This document shows, piece after piece, positions 45,577-55,611 of a stretch of DNA of 64,000 nucleotides. The DNA lies in the NCBI RefSeq assembly GCF_014201375.1, contig NZ_JACHDZ010000002.1, forward strand, positions 124,001-188,000, read 5' to 3'. The notes below the pieces were generated by a model. The model was not told the DNA's origin. It did no database searches and was given only the letters and a program-made list of their open reading frames with translations. The first letter of the stretch is position 1; each line of letters starts with the position of its first letter. The DNA is from Tunturiibacter empetritectus (GTDB taxonomy: Bacteria > Acidobacteriota > Terriglobia > Terriglobales > Acidobacteriaceae). The translations under genes were made by a program, and so were the position numbers.

Positions 45577-45807
45577 TCTCCTTCAAAGCAAACTCACATC
45601 GATCAGTTGTCAGAGCGGGTCATCGTTCTTTCGAGAATTCAATGTATTCAAGAATTTCAAGGCAGTTCCGGCAGGCCAGCATCATAGTTTCCTCTCTGGA
45701 AACGATGCCAATCTGTTGTCGACGCTAGTCTTTCTACTCCTCGCAACTTTATAAAGCCATCCCTACCTGCATACGTGTCCTTCCCGAAGGCACTTGGAGA
45801 TATCTTC
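45577..45807 (+). promoter_or_regulatory. Leader region of the TonB receptor mRNA with two hairpins
   Basis: Hairpin 1: GCATC-ATA-GTTTCC / GGAAAC-GATGC (45679-45708). Hairpin 2: GTGTCCTT-CCCG-AAGGCAC (45775-45793), directly before the ribosome-binding site TTGGAGA (45794-45800). No T-tract follows either, so translational rather than transcriptional attenuation is the better guess. Confidence 0.5.
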
Positions 45808-48800
45808 ATGTTCCGCCGATCAATTTTTCTCATAGCCCCATTTCTACTTGCAACGGTTTCCAGCGCCCAGATCGTAGGTGGAACGATCGGCGGTATTATC
45901 ACGGATCCCTCAGGTGCAGTCGTTCCCGATGTCCAGATCACGATTCGTAATCAAGAGACAGGCGGGGAGCGCCACCTCATCTCCGACGCTGCCGGAGCAT
46001 ATGCTGCACCCTCGATTCCCGTTGGTGTTTATGCGATCTCGGTGGTGCGCGAGGGCTTCGCTCCGCAGACACGCGCCGGGATTTCTCTCACCGTAGGTCA
46101 AGCCACGCGCATCGATCTCACGCTGCATCCGGGTAATATCACAGAACAGATCACCGTTACGGATGTGCCCTCGTCTGTCAATCTTTCCACCCAGCAGATC
46201 TCCGGTCTCGTCAACGAGCGCCAAGTCAAAGATCTTCCGCTCAATGGCCGCTCTTACGATCAACTCATCACGCTGAATCCTGCGGCGGTGAACTACACAG
46301 CGCAGCGCAGCGGATCGGTTGGAACCTCCAACTCCTCCGTGGGCAGTATGTTTGCGATCTCTGGTCGACGCCCGCAGGACAATCTCTACCTGCTCAACGG
46401 CATCGAATACACCGGCGCATCGCTGATCAACATCACCCCGGGCGGCACCAGCGGTCAGCTTCTCGGTGTCGATGCGGTACGTGAGTTCAATGTCGTCAGT
46501 GACACATACTCTGCAAGTTATGGAAAGCGTCAGGGAGCCCAGATCTCCATCGTAACGGCCTCGGGCACCAATAACGTCCACGGTTCTGCGTACGAGTTTC
46601 TTCGTAACTCTTTCTTCGATGCACGCAATTATTTCGACCAGACCCACATTCCGAACTTTCAGCGCAATAACTATGGTGCCTCTCTCGGCGGCCCCATTCG
46701 CACCAATCGGCTTTTTCTCTTTGGCAACTACGAAGGCTATAGGCAGAACCTTGGGATCACCGACGTCACGCTCGTCCCTGATACTCAAGCTCGACAAGGC
46801 CTGCTTCCCGACCCGGCTAATCCCGGCGGAACTCGCAAAAATTATGGCGTTGCAAACGGAGTTAGACCTTTGCTTAACCTCTGGCCTGCACAAAACGGCC
46901 CAGAACTCCTCGATGCCAAGGGCCACCCGACCGGAATTGGTGAAGCTTTCTCGAATCCCACCCAGCACATCCGCGAGGACTTCGGCACCGCGCGTTTTGA
47001 CGCCAACCTTACCTCGCGTGACCTCCTCTTTGCTGTCTACACTGCGGATGATTCCACCGCCAACACGCCTACGCAAAACCCCTTCTCGCTCATCAACGAA
47101 TCGCTGCGAGAACAAGTCGTCAGCATCCAGGAGCAACACGTCTTCTCCGCGCACCTGTTAAACACCGCCCGCGTTGGCTACTCCCGCGCTAGCTTTTTCT
47201 TCCTCGGCAATATTCCCTCTTCCATCCAGACCGACACCCCTGGCTTCCTCGCGGGCAAGCCGACTGGAGCTATCGTGATCGCGGGTTCTACCGCCTCCAA
47301 TGGCTCATCGCAGATCACCGGCGCCGGTGCCAACGTTGGATCGAACAATGCCACGGCGCGCAACCTCTATACCTTCGATGACCACGTCTTCTACTCACGC
47401 TCGCGTCACCAGATTGAGGTCGGCCTTTGGCTTCAGTCACTTCAGTCGAACGATAATCTCGCCCAGAACCAGTACGGCCAAGCCTCCTTCGCTTCACTCA
47501 CTACATTCCTACAAGGAACTGTCAAGACCTTCACCGTTGTTCCCAATCCCACGCCTCTGAATTGGAGGAGCTTCATGAGCGCAGTTTATCTCGAAAATAC
47601 CTGGCAACTTACGCCAGTGTTTGAGATTCGCGGCGGGATTCGCTTCGAATCCACCAATGGCTGGAACGAATCCCACGGTCGTGCCTCGCAATATGGCTTT
47701 ACGAATGGCATCATCAATACCACTCCAACGACAGGAACCTCCGCCCTGTCGAACAATCGCGCGAAGATTCTCTCCGAACCGCGAGTCGGCATTGCATGGA
47801 ACGTCTTCGGCAATGGCAAAACCTCGCTTCGCTCCAGTGTTGGCCTTCATCACTCTCTTCTCGACAATCTCGACTATCGCCTCGACCAGGCCGCGCCCTA
47901 CAACACAACTCTCTCCTACTCCAACGTATCTATTGCAAGCCCGATAAGCGGCGCTCCAGGGCTCATCTCTCCTTCTAATATCCAACCCGATATCTCGACT
48001 CCGGCCGTAGTCTCTTACGCACTCAGCATCGAACAGCAGCTTGATCAAACGACCTCAATTACCGTTGGCTATGTAGGCTCTCATGGTTATCACCAGATCC
48101 TTTCGGAGGATCAAAACGAACCCGGTTCCATCATCTGCTCTCCGAACTCAAGCTGCCCTCTAGGTACTTCGACCGGAACGATCTACTATCCTACGACGGT
48201 CAAAGCGAACCCTCTGGTAGCCAACACCACGTCATGGACCTCCGGCGGCTCCAGCAACTACAACGCCCTCGAGGTTGACCTTCGCCGCAACCTGGCACAC
48301 GGCTTGCAACTTCGAGCCAACTACACCTTCGCCAAAAATCTCGACGACGGCTCTGCCTGGAATACGAGCGTCTCGGCCAACACTCCGGCGTTTGTTTCTT
48401 ATCCGGGGAATCCTTCGCTGGATTACGGCCCCGCGGCGACTGATATTCGCCACCTCGCTACCTTCAACGCGACATACGAGCTACCCGTTGGTCGTGGCCA
48501 CTTTCTCTTATCCACTGTACCGCCGTTGATCAACCACGCGGTATCTGGATGGAGTCTCAGCACCATCGCAACACTCCAAACCGGATTTTCCTTCAGCCCT
48601 CAACTCGGCTATAACCCTACAGGATCAGGTGACACCCGAAACCCCGTCCGCCCCAACCTCAATCCCGACTTCCATGGGAGGCTTTACGCTAGCGGCAGCA
48701 CCTCTACTCGCGTTGCGCAATTCTTCTCGCCTGCCGCCTTCTCCGCACCTGCATATGGCACCATCGGGAGCCTCGGCCGCGACACTCTTACTGGCCCAGG

Positions 48801-49059
48801 TTATGCAGACTGGGATCTCTCACTTCTAGAATCTACCGTGCTGACTGAGGCGACCAGACTCCAGTTTCGCGCCGAGTTCTTCAACGTTCTCAACCACACC
48901 AACCTACAAACACCCAACGAAGTCGTTTACACAAGTGGCCCTACTCAGGGCACAACCGCTAATCAGACTGCCGCCGCTGTTCAAAGCCCCACTGCCGGTG
49001 TCGTCACCGCAGCCTCCACCAGTCGTCAGATCCAACTCGCGCTCAAGCTCATCTTCTAG
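45808..49059 (+). CDS. TonB-dependent receptor, Oar-like, with N-terminal carboxypeptidase-regulatory-like domain
   Basis: 1083 residues. Signal peptide (FLIAPFLLATVSSAQ), a CarboxypepD_reg-like beta-sandwich (about 22-105: GGTIGGIITDPSGAVVPDVQ, then FAPQTRAGISLTVGQATRID), a plug domain with DLPLNGRSYDQLITLNPAAVNYTAQ and DNLYLLNGIEYTGASL, and a large barrel ending QIQLALKLIF. Typical of acidobacterial SusC/Oar-type outer-membrane importers. ATG 45808 follows GGAG by eight bases. Located beyond a Cys-rich leader and divergent from the cys operon, so a sulfur-containing substrate is a reasonable inference. The GH3 gene follows on the same strand. Confidence 0.92.
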   Translation: MFRRSIFLIAPFLLATVSSAQIVGGTIGGIITDPSGAVVPDVQITIRNQETGGERHLISDAAGAYAAPSIPVGVYAISVVREGFAPQTRAGISLTVGQATRIDLTLHPGNITEQITVTDVPSSVNLSTQQISGLVNERQVKDLPLNGRSYDQLITLNPAAVNYTAQRSGSVGTSNSSVGSMFAISGRRPQDNLYLLNGIEYTGASLINITPGGTSGQLLGVDAVREFNVVSDTYSASYGKRQGAQISIVTASGTNNVHGSAYEFLRNSFFDARNYFDQTHIPNFQRNNYGASLGGPIRTNRLFLFGNYEGYRQNLGITDVTLVPDTQARQGLLPDPANPGGTRKNYGVANGVRPLLNLWPAQNGPELLDAKGHPTGIGEAFSNPTQHIREDFGTARFDANLTSRDLLFAVYTADDSTANTPTQNPFSLINESLREQVVSIQEQHVFSAHLLNTARVGYSRASFFFLGNIPSSIQTDTPGFLAGKPTGAIVIAGSTASNGSSQITGAGANVGSNNATARNLYTFDDHVFYSRSRHQIEVGLWLQSLQSNDNLAQNQYGQASFASLTTFLQGTVKTFTVVPNPTPLNWRSFMSAVYLENTWQLTPVFEIRGGIRFESTNGWNESHGRASQYGFTNGIINTTPTTGTSALSNNRAKILSEPRVGIAWNVFGNGKTSLRSSVGLHHSLLDNLDYRLDQAAPYNTTLSYSNVSIASPISGAPGLISPSNIQPDISTPAVVSYALSIEQQLDQTTSITVGYVGSHGYHQILSEDQNEPGSIICSPNSSCPLGTSTGTIYYPTTVKANPLVANTTSWTSGGSSNYNALEVDLRRNLAHGLQLRANYTFAKNLDDGSAWNTSVSANTPAFVSYPGNPSLDYGPAATDIRHLATFNATYELPVGRGHFLLSTVPPLINHAVSGWSLSTIATLQTGFSFSPQLGYNPTGSGDTRNPVRPNLNPDFHGRLYASGSTSTRVAQFFSPAAFSAPAYGTIGSLGRDTLTGPGYADWDLSLLESTVLTEATRLQFRAEFFNVLNHTNLQTPNEVVYTSGPTQGTTANQTAAAVQSPTAGVVTAASTSRQIQLALKLIF

Positions 49060-49263
49060 TGAAAAATCTTCGGAGATCCACAGAAGCATGGAGAAGTAAG
49101 ATGGCAATGCGAAACTGTAGATGAGCGGTAGGTAGTAGCGGAACTCTTAGCGCACGATCTATAGATATACTTGCTCCGAAGGAATGAATCAGTCATTTCC
49201 TTCCTGTGGAAATGCAAAAAGTTTCTGCGAGAACCCAATTCACTCAGGCCGGAGCTCCTCGAA

Positions 49264-51849
49264 ATGTTTATGCGCAACCGTCCCCTCTTCACATGCCACG
49301 CCATCGTAGTTGGCGCTCTCTTTCTGACGAGTCTTTCCAGTTCCGCACAGTTCGTTGGCACCGACCCGCAAGCTGTCGACAAGCGCGTCGACGATCTCCT
49401 TGCCAGGATGACGCTCGATGAAAAAATCGACCTCATCGGTGGCGACACCCCTTTTCGGACCCACTCCATTCCGCGACTGGATATCCCCTACTTCCAAATG
49501 GCGGACGGTCCTGTGGGCGCACACATCCCTGCGCCCACTATTGCGTATGCCGCAGGCATTGGTCTCGCGGCTTCGTGGGACAGGGCGCTCGCTCTTAGCG
49601 TCGGCCAGCAACTGGGTCGCGATTCACGCTCTCGTGGCGCGGCCTTTCTCCTCGGCCCAGGCGTAAATATCTATCGTGCGCCTATGAATGGTCGTAGCTT
49701 CGAATACTTCGGCGAGGATCCCTTTCTGGCCAGTGCGATCGCCGTTGGTTACATACAAGGCGTCCAGCAGGAAGGAGTTTCGGCGACCGTCAAGCACTAC
49801 CTGGGTAACAACTCCGAGTATCTTCGCCACGATTCAGACTCGGTCATCGATGAACGAACACTTCGTGAGATCTACATGCCCGTCTTTGAGGCTGCCGTGA
49901 AGACGGCCAAGGTAGGCGCGATCATGGACTCCTACAACATTACCAATGGCGAGCACATGACGCAGAACGGGCGTCTCAATATCACCGTCGCAAAGGATCA
50001 GTGGCATTTTCCGGGGATCATTATGTCGGATTGGGTCTCAACCTACGACACCGCTGCTGCCGTCAAAGGCGGTCTTGATCTCGAGATGCCCTTTGGCGTC
50101 TACTTCTCCAAAGAAAAAATACTCCCACTACTGAAAGATGGCACCATCACTCAGGCTGAGATCGATGAGAAGGTGCGCCGAATCCTCCGTGTAGCAGTCG
50201 ACTTCGGCTGGCTCGACCGACCACAGATGGACACCAGTATCCCTCGCTACAATCTCGAGGGCCGCGCGGCGTCTTTGCAGGCCGCGCTTGAAGGGGCAGT
50301 CCTGCTCAAGAATGACAACAACGCTCTCCCTCTTAACAAAGCCGTGCTCAAAACGATCGCAGTCATTGGACCCACGGCAACCCAGACCGTCACTACCGGC
50401 GGCGGCAGCGGCGAGGTAGTCAGCTTTGCCAACACCAATCTCCTGGTAGGCATCAGCAACTTCGTTGGCCCCCAGACAAAAGTTCTCTACGCTCGCGGCC
50501 TCCATAGCGTCAATCAGATGTCACGTTTGACGCGCTTCACAACCGATGCGCAGGGTACAACACCGGGAGTTACCCACATTACCTTCGCGAAAGCGAACCT
50601 CGAAGGAGAGATCACTGGAACCGTCACGGAGACGGCGATGCTGACCGCTGGTTCCACTCGCCGCGAACCTGAAGAGCAAGAGCTCAATGCGCTTACCTCC
50701 CACAAGAGCGCATCTCCCTATGTACGCACCACAACCAGCAGCCGTTGGACCGGTTATTACACCCCCGCCGAGGCAGGCAAGTTCGTGATCTTCGTCCAGA
50801 CCGATGGGAAATATCGGCTTCTTGTGGACGACGCGATCGTCTTCGACAGCTCCGTAGTCCCCAAATACATCCTCAACCAAACAACTTTGGACCTCACCCA
50901 GGCTCCGCATAAGGTGGTTCTGGAGCAACTCTCCCAGCAGATCGGTTCCGTCTCCGGTATGCGAGTCGGCATTGCTCCTCTCAAGACGATCGTAGAGAAA
51001 GATTCCATAGAGATGGCTTCGCACGCCGACGCGGTCATCCTTGCCGTGGGTTTCAATGCATCCTCCGAGTCGGAAGGTGGAGACCGCACCTTCGAGCTTC
51101 CCGTCGGCCAGGAGCAGCTTATCCAGCAAATTACCGCCCTCGGCAAAAAGACAATCGTCTTCATCACCTCGGGTGGCAGCGTCGATATTTCAAACTGGAA
51201 AGATAAGGTTCAGGGAATCTTCGAGACCTGGTATGCAGGGGAGGAGGGTGGTACTGCAGCGGCTCGCCTCCTCTTCGGCGAAGATAATCCTTCCGGCCAT
51301 TTGCCCATCAGCTGGGAAAAAAAGATCACGGATAATCCTAGCTATCGCAATTATTATCCGGACGCCGGCACCAACAAAATCGTCTATCGAGAGGGGATCT
51401 TTATGGGCTACCGCGGTTATGAGCACAATCACGTAGAGCCACAGTACGCGTTTGGATTTGGCCTCTCCTATACGACCTTCTCTTTCAGCAAGCTAAAGAG
51501 CACTGCGTCGGTCGATGGCCACATGACGGTAACGTGCGATGTCACAAATACGGGAAGTCGTTCAGGCGCAACTGTGGCCCAGCTTTATGTTGGTCAGGCT
51601 TCAGCCACGGTTGAGCGCCCGTCAAAGGAACTAAAAGGGTTCGAACGGATTGTTTTGCAACCCGGCGAGACAGGACACGTCTCGTTTGGCCTTGACCCTC
51701 GCAGCTTCAGTTACTTTGACGTCAAGTCTTCAAGCTGGCGGGCAGACGCTGGAGCATATGATCTAACGTTGGGCGATTCCTCACAAGACAGCCGGCAGAA
51801 GATTACAGTCAGACTTGAAAAGCCTTTGACATCATCCATCAGCGAGTAG
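49264..51849 (+). CDS. Secreted GH3 beta-glucosidase with PA14 insertion
   Basis: 861 residues. Signal peptide (AIVVGALFLTSLSSSAQ), GH3 N-terminal barrel (VDDLLARMTLDEKIDLIGGD, KHYLGNNSEY), nucleophile Asp256 in IIMSDWVSTYD, second GH3 domain (VLLKNDNNALPL), a PA14 sugar-binding insert (about 490-590, RWTGYYTPAEAGKFVIFVQT), and a C-terminal fibronectin-like domain (VTCDVTNTGSRSGATVAQLY). Cleaves terminal beta-linked glucose or xylose. ATG 49264 has GGAG nine bases upstream; an ATG two codons later is possible. 204 bp after the TonB receptor, consistent with a shared uptake unit. Confidence 0.92.
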   Translation: MFMRNRPLFTCHAIVVGALFLTSLSSSAQFVGTDPQAVDKRVDDLLARMTLDEKIDLIGGDTPFRTHSIPRLDIPYFQMADGPVGAHIPAPTIAYAAGIGLAASWDRALALSVGQQLGRDSRSRGAAFLLGPGVNIYRAPMNGRSFEYFGEDPFLASAIAVGYIQGVQQEGVSATVKHYLGNNSEYLRHDSDSVIDERTLREIYMPVFEAAVKTAKVGAIMDSYNITNGEHMTQNGRLNITVAKDQWHFPGIIMSDWVSTYDTAAAVKGGLDLEMPFGVYFSKEKILPLLKDGTITQAEIDEKVRRILRVAVDFGWLDRPQMDTSIPRYNLEGRAASLQAALEGAVLLKNDNNALPLNKAVLKTIAVIGPTATQTVTTGGGSGEVVSFANTNLLVGISNFVGPQTKVLYARGLHSVNQMSRLTRFTTDAQGTTPGVTHITFAKANLEGEITGTVTETAMLTAGSTRREPEEQELNALTSHKSASPYVRTTTSSRWTGYYTPAEAGKFVIFVQTDGKYRLLVDDAIVFDSSVVPKYILNQTTLDLTQAPHKVVLEQLSQQIGSVSGMRVGIAPLKTIVEKDSIEMASHADAVILAVGFNASSESEGGDRTFELPVGQEQLIQQITALGKKTIVFITSGGSVDISNWKDKVQGIFETWYAGEEGGTAAARLLFGEDNPSGHLPISWEKKITDNPSYRNYYPDAGTNKIVYREGIFMGYRGYEHNHVEPQYAFGFGLSYTTFSFSKLKSTASVDGHMTVTCDVTNTGSRSGATVAQLYVGQASATVERPSKELKGFERIVLQPGETGHVSFGLDPRSFSYFDVKSSSWRADAGAYDLTLGDSSQDSRQKITVRLEKPLTSSISE

Positions 51850-52439
51850 CCGACTGATCAAGGTCGCATCAAAATTTACTGAGAAGAAAAGCTGCCTGCA
51901 ATCGTTCGTCGTAATGGGGAACGGTTGCAGACGATGTAGTTGTAGTTGAAGTCGCACCATAAGTCTCCCTGATCACTTTTGGCCACAGATGAAACCTCTC
52001 CACTGCTCTGCAGTAGCTAAACAGACATTCTGAATACGCGGCAGAAAGCGGACTTGGATCGGTTAGAGAGAACGAATCGACCGATGCGCCAAGAAAGCTG
52101 ATAAAAAGATCACAATGTGGGTGACGTGTGAGAGATGCCGCGTGGCTGAATCTGTTCCAAAAGAGCGAATTGTAAAATTTATGTCTTCACTCTGGCAAAT
52201 TGCGGTGCAGAGGTAGTACAGTACCCTCCAAACACTGCACGACCGTAAATCTTTTGATCAAAGTGTTGAGGCATAGCCGGATAGGGGATCTGCCTCCCCG
52301 TAGATTTGCGAATCAACGCGATTTAGTGTAAAGTCCCATTTCTTAGTTTTACATCCAAGTCAATTTCGCTCTTTGATTGGGTTTACGCCCGTTGTCATCG
52401 GCACCATTAGTCTTCCAGCTTCTTAGAAGGTGTCCAGCG
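51850..52439. other. Intergenic region, no gene seen
   Basis: 590 bp. A hairpin TGCAATCGTTC/GAACGGTTGCA (51897-51929) lies 48 bp after the GH3 stop and may end its transcript, though no T-run follows. 52320-52350 (TTTAGTGTAAAGTCCC and following) could hold a promoter for the next gene. Otherwise nothing was recognised, in either strand. Confidence 0.45.
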
Positions 52440-55400
52440 ATGAAATCTCCGTTCTGTCTGTCGCCCATTTCTCTAGCGGGATGGCTATGTCTATGTATCT
52501 ATTGCCTGATTCACCCCGGCAGTACGATCCAGGCGGTGTCCACAGCGGCTTCGGCGGACACCCAGTCGCTGGCTACAAAGACGCCAGCTTCTCAAAGAGA
52601 TAATGTCACCATCCCCGGCCCTCTTCGATCTTTTCTCCGCATGGCCGGTATCAGTCAGAAGGTCTCCAAGGACGATGTGCTGGCTCTACTAGCCCGAAAC
52701 GTCTATCTTCGTGGCTATCAGCAGAGCAGCCCGACCGAATTCCTTATCTTGATTGATCGTTATGTGAATCAGGCGAGAGAGCTTCAAGTTCTGGCAGGCG
52801 CGAGCAGTACGATCCGGGTCGCCGGCTGCGACGACGCTGGTACCCTCGTTCATATCCTCGGCTATCGTCTTCGGGAAGGGTGCGGTCAGAAAAACTTCAC
52901 GTTAGAGACGGCAAACCCGGAGAGAGCTTTTCTTACGATCGATTCGGGCTTTCCTCTGGTCGAACTAGAAGAAGCTCTCCAGAAAGGCACTCCATTCACG
53001 TATCCGTATCAAGCTTCTCGAGTTCCGGCCCTTTTCCACGAAGGCGATTGGATTGGGTTAAGCCAAAATGCGAAGACAAGCTCGGGGAGCCTGTTAGACG
53101 TGCTACTCAGCGATCCTTCCGTGGCCCGCCTGTATTGGGCCCTAGCTAAAACAGACGACGAGACCAGCCTCGCATTGCGGAATTCGCCGGGCCTCAGGAA
53201 ACTGCTTCCGTTTGGAAGCATCCTGGATTTTTATGGGAGCCAGATATGTATCCGCTCTGGGCGCGTAGTTGTCCCCGGAGGGGAGATTGTCAACGCGGAT
53301 TGGAAGGAACTGGTCGGTGCTAGTCCAGAGAAGTCGGGAGAGTTCGTCACCAACTTGCTTGCAAAGGATAACGGCTGGCTTGCTGCCTACTTCGATACCT
53401 TGTCCCGTGTCAGCCGGACGCAGCAGGTGCACCTTACAGAACCTCCGCGCCTGAAGCAACTTTACGACGTCTTTCGCAAAGGGGCCAATGGCACCAATGC
53501 GGTTAGCGGAGTATTCCCAAAAGCCCCCGACCTGTTAGTGCTCTTTACGCGTATTCAATGGGAGTCCAACGGCGACCCACACGTACCGGGAAATCTCGAG
53601 GTTTGGAAAGAGATTCTTCTCCAAAAGTCCGACTCCAAAACCGTTCGTAGCTGGGTCAAGCGAGCCCGGAGCTGGGATCGCCCGGAACAGCTCCTTGAGA
53701 CGATGACTGCACTCTCCTCAATAGACAGTGATAACGGACCGCTCCAGATTTATCTCACGTTGAGTGAATTAGACCGCGGACGACAGCCGGCGAACCGCTT
53801 ATCTCCCGAGACAGTGCGTCAACTGGCCGATCGATTTTCAAAACTGAACAACTGGTATCTGATGTTCGCTGAGTTTCCGGCCCTGAACGACGCAGGCATC
53901 GCCAGCTTCATGAAATCTACGGACGTGATCGAAAAAATTTCAAATCAGACACTGCGTGGGAATGCCCTGGGAGCATTTCAAGCAACCGTCGGGCTCTGGC
54001 AGATCCTTGCCCGGCAAGGACAAATTCCCGAGACCGAACTGAACACGTCCTGGCAGAAAGTGATCGAGCCATTCACCGCGATCTCTTCCTCTACTCAACT
54101 CTTCGACAGTACTCAAAAATCCCTTCAGGAACTTCTGCTTGCGGCTGGCTCGAAGGTGGACTCCTCTCAAGAAGAACTCGTTGAGTTGCTTGCAGGCCCG
54201 AGTCAAGCGACCCCGGACGGACTACGCGAGCACATCGCGTTGGCTGCAAGAATCAATTCGGTTCTAGAAGACCAGCGGCTGGTTTCTCTTGATACGTTAT
54301 TCGCCCTTAGTAAAGGCCTTGCAGAGATGGCGCAGGGGAAAGGCAAAAGCGACGCTCTGCTTCCACTTGCAGCAGAGCTCCGGGAATTTGACCTGCCACG
54401 CCCGATCTTCACCAACAGCGAAAAAATCAGTTGGGCACCTCCGAACTACACCGCCCATCACGCGGAACTGCAGGTACGCACGGATTTGACGAAGGTCATT
54501 AAAGAGAAAAGTTCGCACGCGCAGCTCGAAACAGCTCGTGGCCAGCTCATGCCGTTTTTGAGGGACACTCTGGTTGGTTTGAACTACGCGTACTATGAAC
54601 CCCCCGGCGCTCAAATGCTTCACCATAATCCGCTCTTCGTCCGTTCGCACGACTTTCTTGGGATTTCGATACAGAGCCCGGATCGACTCTGGAGTGCTCC
54701 CATACTGTTGGGTGCGGGATCGCCTGCCGGCGGTGGAGCGTATCTCGTCGGATCTCTAGTCGATCTATCTTATGCCTTGGCAACGACGGAGCAGGACTTC
54801 ATCGCTCCAGAAAATATACAAGCGCTGATTTGGAAAGATTTAGTGCCGGAACTTCTGGTCGGCGCCACGCTTCCGCGTTGGTGGAGCGTGACCCCGGTTG
54901 AACTTCATGCCGCCACACTTTATCAGAAGTCTGGAGAAGAGTTGTTGACAGCCTCTGCAGGAAACGCCCAGATCAGGGAGAAAGTTATCGCCATCCTCTC
55001 TGATCGTTTGACATCGCAACGGCTGGAACGAGTTCAGCAGTCACTGTTTCGTGCGGAAGATGTAGCTGGGGTGCTTCCGCAAATGACGCCAGCCGAGACT
55101 GCCTACGTTGCTGCCGAGTATGAAAGTAGGTTTCCCGAAGAAAATAGCTCGTGGGGGCCGGCAGGTCAACAACTTCAGGAGCTGCAACGACAATACCCAG
55201 CCGAGGTAAGCTGGGAGCATCTCTCAAGAGACTTCGGCGTGCCCCATCCTACGATGGCCCGAACGAACGCATGCCAGCTGCTGAATGTAAAACCCTTTCC
55301 CTTCTTTGGCTCCTACTCCAGCCGCCTGTTTGGAGAGTCTTGGGAGTCCAGCAACTTATATTGGGCTCGCCTGGCAGATGAGATGGGTTATTCCCCTGTG

Positions 55401-55604
55401 GCGCTAAACAGCCTTGTCCCGGAGCTGAGCCGACGTGCGGTCAGTAAGATATTTGCGACCGAGCCCGACGATTGGCCTGCAATCCTTCGTGCCATTCAAG
55501 AAACAGGAGATGAGTTTCGACAGAGCAAAACTGCCGGGGTCCCAGGGGTCAATATTACTTCTACTCTGTCGGAGCGGACGGGAACCGATGCCAACACACA
55601 TTAG
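52440..55604 (+). CDS. Large secreted protein of unknown function
   Basis: 1054 residues. Signal peptide-like start (LAGWLCLCIYCLIHPGSTIQ) and then a long mainly helical protein without obvious repeats or known motifs. The first part includes VTIPGPLRSFLRMAGISQKV and YLRGYQQSSPTEFLILIDRY; the middle is rich in charged helices; the C-terminus ends GTDANTH. Chosen start ATG 52440 has AAGG nine bases upstream and puts the hydrophobic segment at the N-terminus. A VWFA-related gene follows 7 bp later on the same strand, so the two are likely one transcript and may act together outside the cytoplasm. I do not recognise the family. Confidence 0.7.
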   Translation: MKSPFCLSPISLAGWLCLCIYCLIHPGSTIQAVSTAASADTQSLATKTPASQRDNVTIPGPLRSFLRMAGISQKVSKDDVLALLARNVYLRGYQQSSPTEFLILIDRYVNQARELQVLAGASSTIRVAGCDDAGTLVHILGYRLREGCGQKNFTLETANPERAFLTIDSGFPLVELEEALQKGTPFTYPYQASRVPALFHEGDWIGLSQNAKTSSGSLLDVLLSDPSVARLYWALAKTDDETSLALRNSPGLRKLLPFGSILDFYGSQICIRSGRVVVPGGEIVNADWKELVGASPEKSGEFVTNLLAKDNGWLAAYFDTLSRVSRTQQVHLTEPPRLKQLYDVFRKGANGTNAVSGVFPKAPDLLVLFTRIQWESNGDPHVPGNLEVWKEILLQKSDSKTVRSWVKRARSWDRPEQLLETMTALSSIDSDNGPLQIYLTLSELDRGRQPANRLSPETVRQLADRFSKLNNWYLMFAEFPALNDAGIASFMKSTDVIEKISNQTLRGNALGAFQATVGLWQILARQGQIPETELNTSWQKVIEPFTAISSSTQLFDSTQKSLQELLLAAGSKVDSSQEELVELLAGPSQATPDGLREHIALAARINSVLEDQRLVSLDTLFALSKGLAEMAQGKGKSDALLPLAAELREFDLPRPIFTNSEKISWAPPNYTAHHAELQVRTDLTKVIKEKSSHAQLETARGQLMPFLRDTLVGLNYAYYEPPGAQMLHHNPLFVRSHDFLGISIQSPDRLWSAPILLGAGSPAGGGAYLVGSLVDLSYALATTEQDFIAPENIQALIWKDLVPELLVGATLPRWWSVTPVELHAATLYQKSGEELLTASAGNAQIREKVIAILSDRLTSQRLERVQQSLFRAEDVAGVLPQMTPAETAYVAAEYESRFPEENSSWGPAGQQLQELQRQYPAEVSWEHLSRDFGVPHPTMARTNACQLLNVKPFPFFGSYSSRLFGESWESSNLYWARLADEMGYSPVALNSLVPELSRRAVSKIFATEPDDWPAILRAIQETGDEFRQSKTAGVPGVNITSTLSERTGTDANTH

Positions 55605-55611
55605 GAAGAGT

